Assembly (NCBI GenBank): GCA_022494885.1
Contig: JAGVSM010000899.1
Location: forward strand, 1-64,000
Length of the DNA stretch: 64,000 nt
Reading direction: 5' to 3'
Origin: Micrasema longulum
Lineage: Eukaryota; Arthropoda; Insecta; Trichoptera; Brachycentridae
Below, in pieces: positions 58,711 to 64,000 of this stretch. Each line of letters starts with the position of its first letter. The first letter of the stretch is position 1. A program made the position numbers and the translations under genes. A model generated the notes under the pieces. It was given only the letters and a program-made list of their open reading frames with translations, had not been told where the DNA came from and ran no database searches.

Positions 58711-59249
58711 AGGGGCTTCTTTATTAAAAAAAATATATTTAAGTTTGCTGAAAGCAGCCCAACTTAGCCCTATTCTTCTTGGTAACTCCGCTATCTGGTT
58801 ATCTTTACCAAGTTGGATACCTTACCAAATTTTAATTCTGCCAGTTATCTGCATACACAATTAATAAAAATTGTATTTAGTTGTAATATTACATATGAAC
58901 TTTTATTTTTTATCTGAATAAACCAAAAAAAAACCATGTTACGTTTTCATGTCATTACTTTTTTAATTATTTTCCTCTATAGGGCACATCTATGTGTCAA
59001 TATGTCAATGCTTCAAGGCCTTTGAAGATAATGTACTAAACATTTGTTTATGCCTCAACGAATTATAATTTGATGGTTTTGTTATTTTCCTTATATAAAA
59101 ACCCTTTGATTGCATTCAGATATTATATATGTAAGTACTTACAATAAACATTTTTAGTTATTGTGAAAATATGTGCTAGAAGTTGATTACGTCATTTCCT
59201 ACTTTAAAATTATTTGCAGTGATATTTTTCATTGTAACAGGTAAAGTTT

Positions 59250-59725
59250 ATGATATAATCACTAGATCCTCAACACAAAGACAACATAAACAAATACAAA
59301 CTAATACCACTTTCCGACAAAGAGATTTTGAGTATTATTCAATTAAAATCTATAACCTACTTCCACTGTCTATTAATTAAAACAATTAGTAACGAGAAAA
59401 TGTTTAAAAAGGCTATAAAAAAGTGGATAGTGGAGCTAGGTAGAAGTAAAATGGATTGTCTCATTCACCTAAACCAATATTGAATCAACCGCTCCACAAG
59501 TGTATAGCTTATGTTAGGTTTTTGTTATTTTCATTGTGCGTTTTGTAATATAAATAATATAGATGTACCTAGTTTTTAAAACTGTGAATATTTTGTTAAT
59601 TATCTCTGTTTATTAAGTCTTCTTTGTTTATTCTATAATGTAAAAACATTTCAAAAAAGTATATTGTTAAGTGTCCTCGGCACGGGTAACCCCAGTGAGG
59701 ACACATTATTTTTATTATGAATTAG
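59250..59725 (+). mobile_element. Non-LTR retrotransposon 3' end
   Basis: Frame VYDIITRSSTQRQHKQIQTN, then YYSIKIYNLLPLSIN, resembles the terminal NSIKI-x-N-x-LP block of jockey-like proteins. The 3' end GTGTCCTCGGCACGG...CCAGTGAGGACAC is a short inverted repeat shared with 15290-15420. Confidence 0.55.
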
Positions 59726-59729
59726 TCTG

Positions 59730-60555
59730 TAAGATTTTTTTTTTTAAATAATACATTGAGATGTAATGACTTTTTCTTATATATTTAGTCATAATCTTGT
59801 AAAGTAGTATGCATCATCAAATAAAAATTAAAAACATGATAAATACAGATAAAACGCGAATTGTATTATTTTTTTCATTTTATCATAAATTAGTAATATT
59901 GACTCTTCCTAGGATATAGTCACAGAACCATTGGCAAATATTTACAGTGCCATCTAAATACATATGTAACATATTTTATAATTTTATAAATTTCAGTTGA
60001 TCCATCAAATGACCTATGATTATCTGAGTCTATTAAAGTACAATAACATAGCGTGAAGTAAAATATGATTAATAAACTTATCGTAGAAATGCCATTTTTC
60101 TACCTACATTATGTGAAGGCTTAAAGTTTACTAAAACAAAAAGGTTACACCGATAAGAAAACATTAAATATATGATTTGCAAGGAAGGAAATCTCTATTG
60201 ATATTCCAACACTGAACCAACACTGTTGTGCCGTTTAAGCTAATAATCATTTTAGTATTTTTTGTGCTCTGTTGATCTTTATTCCTTCTACTCCGCAGTG
60301 AGTACTTGCTTGTATTATTTATTTTATTGTTTTTCCATTACCTGCTTTTATGTGCGTTTTAAACAGCCTCAAATATAGCGATGAAAAATATTCTGAAACG
60401 GAATAGATTGGACTTTTCTCTGCTGATATTTTTTTATGGAACTGCATATTTATTATAGTAATTAAAATGCTTTTGTTTAGTCTCCTACTTATCTGGCGAT
60501 GTGGGTCACAATAAAACCTGATTGCTTGTGAAAAATTAAAAATTTATTCATTAAA
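59730..60555. other. Intergenic stretch, nothing recognised
   Basis: AT-rich; no gene or element boundary seen. Confidence 0.3.
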
Positions 60556-60559
60556 ATTA

Positions 60560-61446
60560 AAACAAACAAACCATCACGCCGTTTCCATATATATATCACT
60601 CTATCTTTGCATACAGACCTCGCTTCCTCTACATTCATACACCTTCTCGTGCACGCACGCCGATTATTCCTACTTTTGACATGTCCATCTTGAAGTATTT
60701 GATAGACTTGATCGTGCCATGTCTTTCTCGGCCTTCCTCGTTTTCTGCATCCATCAACATTCGCATCGTAGATCCTTTTAGCCGTTCTTTCGTTGTCCAC
60801 TCACTCTATATGTCCAAACCAACGCAGCACCCCTTTCTTGATTCTGTCGATAATGCATATCTAAGCCTTACACAGTTCACGGATCTCGACATTTTTGCAC
60901 CGATCATACATCGTTTTACCACACATTCGCCTGAGGGATCGCATTTCGTCAGCATTTAACCTACTTTCATCATCATTTTTCCAATCCCATACTACGCTCC
61001 CATACATTAGAGTTGGCACTAGAACTCCATTGTGAACTGCTAGATTAGCCTCTTGCGATAAACATTTGTTTGTCAAAATAGATTTCAGTGCACCGTTCAC
61101 CCTGTTCCCGGCACTCACCCTCCTTTTAATATCTTTCTCGGTCTTTCTATCCCTAGTAAACATACTTCCCAGATACACAAATTCTTCTACCTGATTCAGA
61201 ATATCTCCGTTCACACTGATCTCACATTTAGTTATATTTTCATACCTTTCAAAAACCATCACTTTCGATTTATCAGCATTCAGAAGCAAATCACTTTTCT
61301 TGCATACATCGTAGACTTTTGCTACCAAGAATTGCAGATCTTCTTTGCTGCTAGCAAGAAGCACGGCATCATCCGCATACAGAAGACAGTTAACAGTTAT
61401 ACCGCTCATTTTTGCTCCCATTCTTAAATCTTTCGGTTCTTTCATA
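60560..61446 (-). mobile_element. RTE-like retrotransposon, 5' truncated, reverse transcriptase half
   Basis: One frame begins near the catalytic box: CLLYADDAVLLASSKEDLQF, then [56 protein letters not shown] (after LCKA) and a TGA (in HIE*VDNERT) interrupt it before GCRKRGRPRKTWHDQV. The YADD aspartates are intact, but nothing upstream is present, so it cannot be active. Confidence 0.85.
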
Positions 61447-61619
61447 CCAAAAAAAAACTAAAACTAAAAGTCGCCTTTTATTTATCATGACTATTTTATT
61501 CAATAATATGGTCTCCTAATTACTCGTACAATATTAATATAATGCGGATTGAATCGGTTCAACTGAATGAATACTTTCATATTTTAAGTTAAAAAAATCA
61601 GAAGTGTTTTGGTTGGTTT

Positions 61620-62040
61620 AATATTCTTGCACAGAATAATATCTAACTATAAAGATGCCCGTGACATCCTTGCTCGGATTAACCATTATGTACCTCACCG
61701 TAACTTTTGGCCAATGCCATCTTTTCTGTGGGAAATTTTAGAACCAACGTCGGATTCTTTTTCCCTCTGCCGAGGATCCTAAGAACTAAGAACGGTTGAC
61801 AAAATCTCACTTAAATGTACCTACTGTCGATGTGTTCCTACAGTAAAAGCGAGCATTCAAGAAGAAAGCGGTGTTTAGATGACACACTTGCTATGTCTGC
61901 CTAGATCATGCTATGACTTAACCTATTGTACATGTAAATAGATTCTATGATTGTTTAGGTTAAGTTAATTCAATGTATTATGTATTATTAATGCCAATCT
62001 ATTAGGGCTTTCATAACCCTGTTGATCGGCTTACAAACAA
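61620..62040 (+). mobile_element. Possible jockey-like 3' end
   Basis: Frame YKDARDILARINHYVPHRNF resembles the LRILxRINFxVP block at the very end of some jockey-like proteins. Short and uncertain. Confidence 0.3.
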
Positions 62041-62734
62041 AAATACTAAAATGTATTTATTTTAGCCATTACTAATCTCCGTTCTGCACAGAACAACAAT
62101 CAGTAAGCCAATTGCTAAAAATGCTATTGCTAATAAATATTATTTAAATATTTATTTAACCTTATTAAGCATTCATGTTTCTCAACTCTGTGGACACAAT
62201 CTTAAACTTGAAAACACTTAACGATTTAAAAACAGCAAGCCACAAAAAGTGGCTCGGTGTTTATTGATTATTTTGTGTATTTATATTTGAATGTTTAGTA
62301 AAAAATATTATGAAAAATTTACCTGCCATTAAAACTCTTATTATTGCCTCTCATTCTGAATGTGTTAACCCGCTTGCTGTATGTATGTATTTTTATGAAC
62401 GAATTACAAGTGCCTCGGCACAACACAAATTCTTTGATGAGCCAGAGCAGAGCAGGCTGGGGTCGTTCCTGGTATTGTCACTATAAGCCGTGTCTCTGTT
62501 ACTACTAAATGTATGTATTATGTTGTCATAATATAAAAAATAATATGCGAGCATTATGAAAACCGTAATATTCTGAAGAATACTCCGGTGAGATTTATTA
62601 CCATCTCTGTGCAGAATTAAGAACACAATTCTAAGTTTAAAAAATCCTGACAAGGAAAATTGAAGTTCAATTATTTTCTTTATGGCTTCCTTTTGCTTAC
62701 AATGCTTGAGGTCCCGGGCTCTTTCGTATATATT

Positions 62735-63575
62735 TAAAAGGTGTTGATGATGCAGTTCTGTTAGTAAGCAGCGAGGATGATTTACAACAAACAGTCTCTA
62801 AAATGTATAATGTATGCCTGGAGAGCGAATTGGTGATGAACAAAAGTAAGTCAAAAGTGATGGTATTTGAAAGGGGAAGTGAGGTTAATGACTGCATAAT
62901 AAATGTAAACAGCGAATGTCTCGAACGAGTATAAGAATTTGTGTATCTGGGAAGCATGTTTTCAAGAGATGGAAGAGTAGAAAAAAATGTTGAAAGGAGA
63001 GTGAATGCGGGCAGCAAAATGAATGGGACACTACGCATAGTAATTGCTAATAAAATATGTCAATCGAAGCTAAACTGGCAGTGCACAACGGAGTTTTAGT
63101 CCCAACACTTATGTATGGAAGTGAACATGGAACTGGCAGAGGAAGGATGTAAGCCGAGTGAACACGGTTGAAATGCGATCTCTTAGACAAATGTGTGGGA
63201 AATCAATGTGTGACAGGGTTACAAATTATGAAGTCAGGCGAGAGTGTAAATCTGAGTCAGGTATAATTGATAAGATTAAGAAAGGGTCTCTGAGATGGTT
63301 TAGCCAACTAGAACGAATGTACAACGAAAGAATAATAAAACAAGGATGTATACTGAAAATGAACGGTAACGTGAGACGAGGACGGCCAAGGAAGACGTGG
63401 CATAACCAGATAAACCAAACTCTTAAGTCTGGTCATGTCAAAAGCCGGCAGAACCGAAGGGCATGTATGACAAGATGTATGAATGTAGAAGAAGCTAGCA
63501 ATGTATGCCAGGATAGACGTGTGCGGCGGTCCATTCTCTTTGCCTACCCCTACGGGAAATGGCGTGATGGTAATA
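62735..63575 (+). mobile_element. RTE-like retrotransposon, second copy, with frameshifts
   Basis: Reads GVDDAVLLVSSEDDLQQTVS, SKVMVFERG, a stop, EFVYLGSMFSRDGRVEKNVE, then shifts near 63060 and 63125 to VNTVEMRSLRQMCGKSMCDR and RRGRPRKTWHNQINQTLKSG. YADD has become GVDD. The 3' end is the common TGCCTACCCCTACGGG. Confidence 0.8.
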
Positions 63576-63599
63576 GCAATAGTGATTTTCATTGTGATA

Positions 63600-64000
63600 T
63601 TTCATAGTTAGACGGTTCGGTCCACTTTACTGTTTTTTGGTTTTTTTTCAGGAATATCAGTATCCTTCATAGAAGGAATGCTAACATAACAAATTTGGTA
63701 CTTGGAATATTTTTTTCTTATTTCCTAAACGGATTTATATTCGTTGACTTATCTCAGAAAATAATTCGGGCTGGAGTGTAGATAGGACTTAGTGCATTTT
63801 GGTAGATTGTAGGGCATTTGCTCGCCATTAAGTCAAAACAGCAACATGTTTACGTAATGCTTTTTCGCAGAATACCCTCGATTTATTATAAGATGTAATA
63901 AGTTGTACGATTCCAATTAACAATCTTTAAAATTGTATGTCTCGTGACTATGATGTTTTGATAAAAATACTCATTTGCACACTAGTGTTTGAACATCCTG
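63600..64000. other. Window end, nothing recognised
   Basis: AT-rich sequence without a supported feature. Confidence 0.3.

Noticed and set aside
58211..58864. 217-codon plus-strand open frame
   Set aside because: It is the antisense of a retrotransposon C-terminus (minus strand IKWRPWANKRSVGRPQ).
1..64000. A previously undescribed multi-gene system
   Set aside because: The five genes belong to known, unrelated housekeeping families and the rest is accounted for by repeats or unassigned AT-rich DNA; I see no gene cluster that would form a new system.

Overview
The window is AT-rich eukaryotic nuclear DNA with large repeat-laden introns, GT/AG splice sites and arthropod-type transposable elements. 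The protein sequences and repeats (Penelope-like, jockey/RTE-like, hAT, tRNA-derived SINEs) point to an insect, but the order cannot be fixed from the sequence alone. All five confident genes were assembled exon by exon with reading frames closing exactly. They are ordinary conserved housekeeping genes; no operon or defence system is present.

Layout: 1-12.7 kb holds nested repeats (a foldback element, a terminal-inverted-repeat MITE, non-LTR retrotransposon 3' pieces, SINEs). At 12968-18061 (+) is a six-exon unc-50 gene (Golgi membrane protein). At 19486-25872 (-), convergent with it, is a CABIN1 homologue of 2128 residues whose whole coding region is a single exon. A small broken coding remnant lies at 26513. 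At 30323-36402 (+) is a four-exon R-Ras/Ras2-type GTPase whose introns carry two MITEs and a SINE; about 5.5 kb of AT-rich DNA without a gene follows. At 42091-48271 (-) is the five-exon mitochondrial ATP synthase subunit b gene. Head-to-head with it, 331 bp away, is a three-exon gene at 48603-50715 (+) for the small VCP-interacting protein (SVIP); its first and last coding exons are 60 and 18 bases. From 53 kb to the end no complete gene was found: the region holds repeats, including a long foldback element split by a 1391-bp hAT-like insertion with an exact 8-bp target duplication, and two decayed copies of one RTE-like retrotransposon.

The most interesting non-genic signal is a set of hammerhead-ribozyme-like motifs (CUGANGA-like box, stem II, GAAA, short stem III, GUC, closing stem I) in the termini of a Penelope-like element at 45.7 kb and, in decayed form, in the foldback elements at 1.7, 50.0 and 56.3/58.1 kb. 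A second is a dispersed family of about 377 bp, seen in about ten places, once partly in tandem and once in inverted halves, that I could not assign to a known class.

The genes do not form one pathway. The shared intergenic region of the ATP synthase b and SVIP genes is the only arrangement that suggests coordinated expression.
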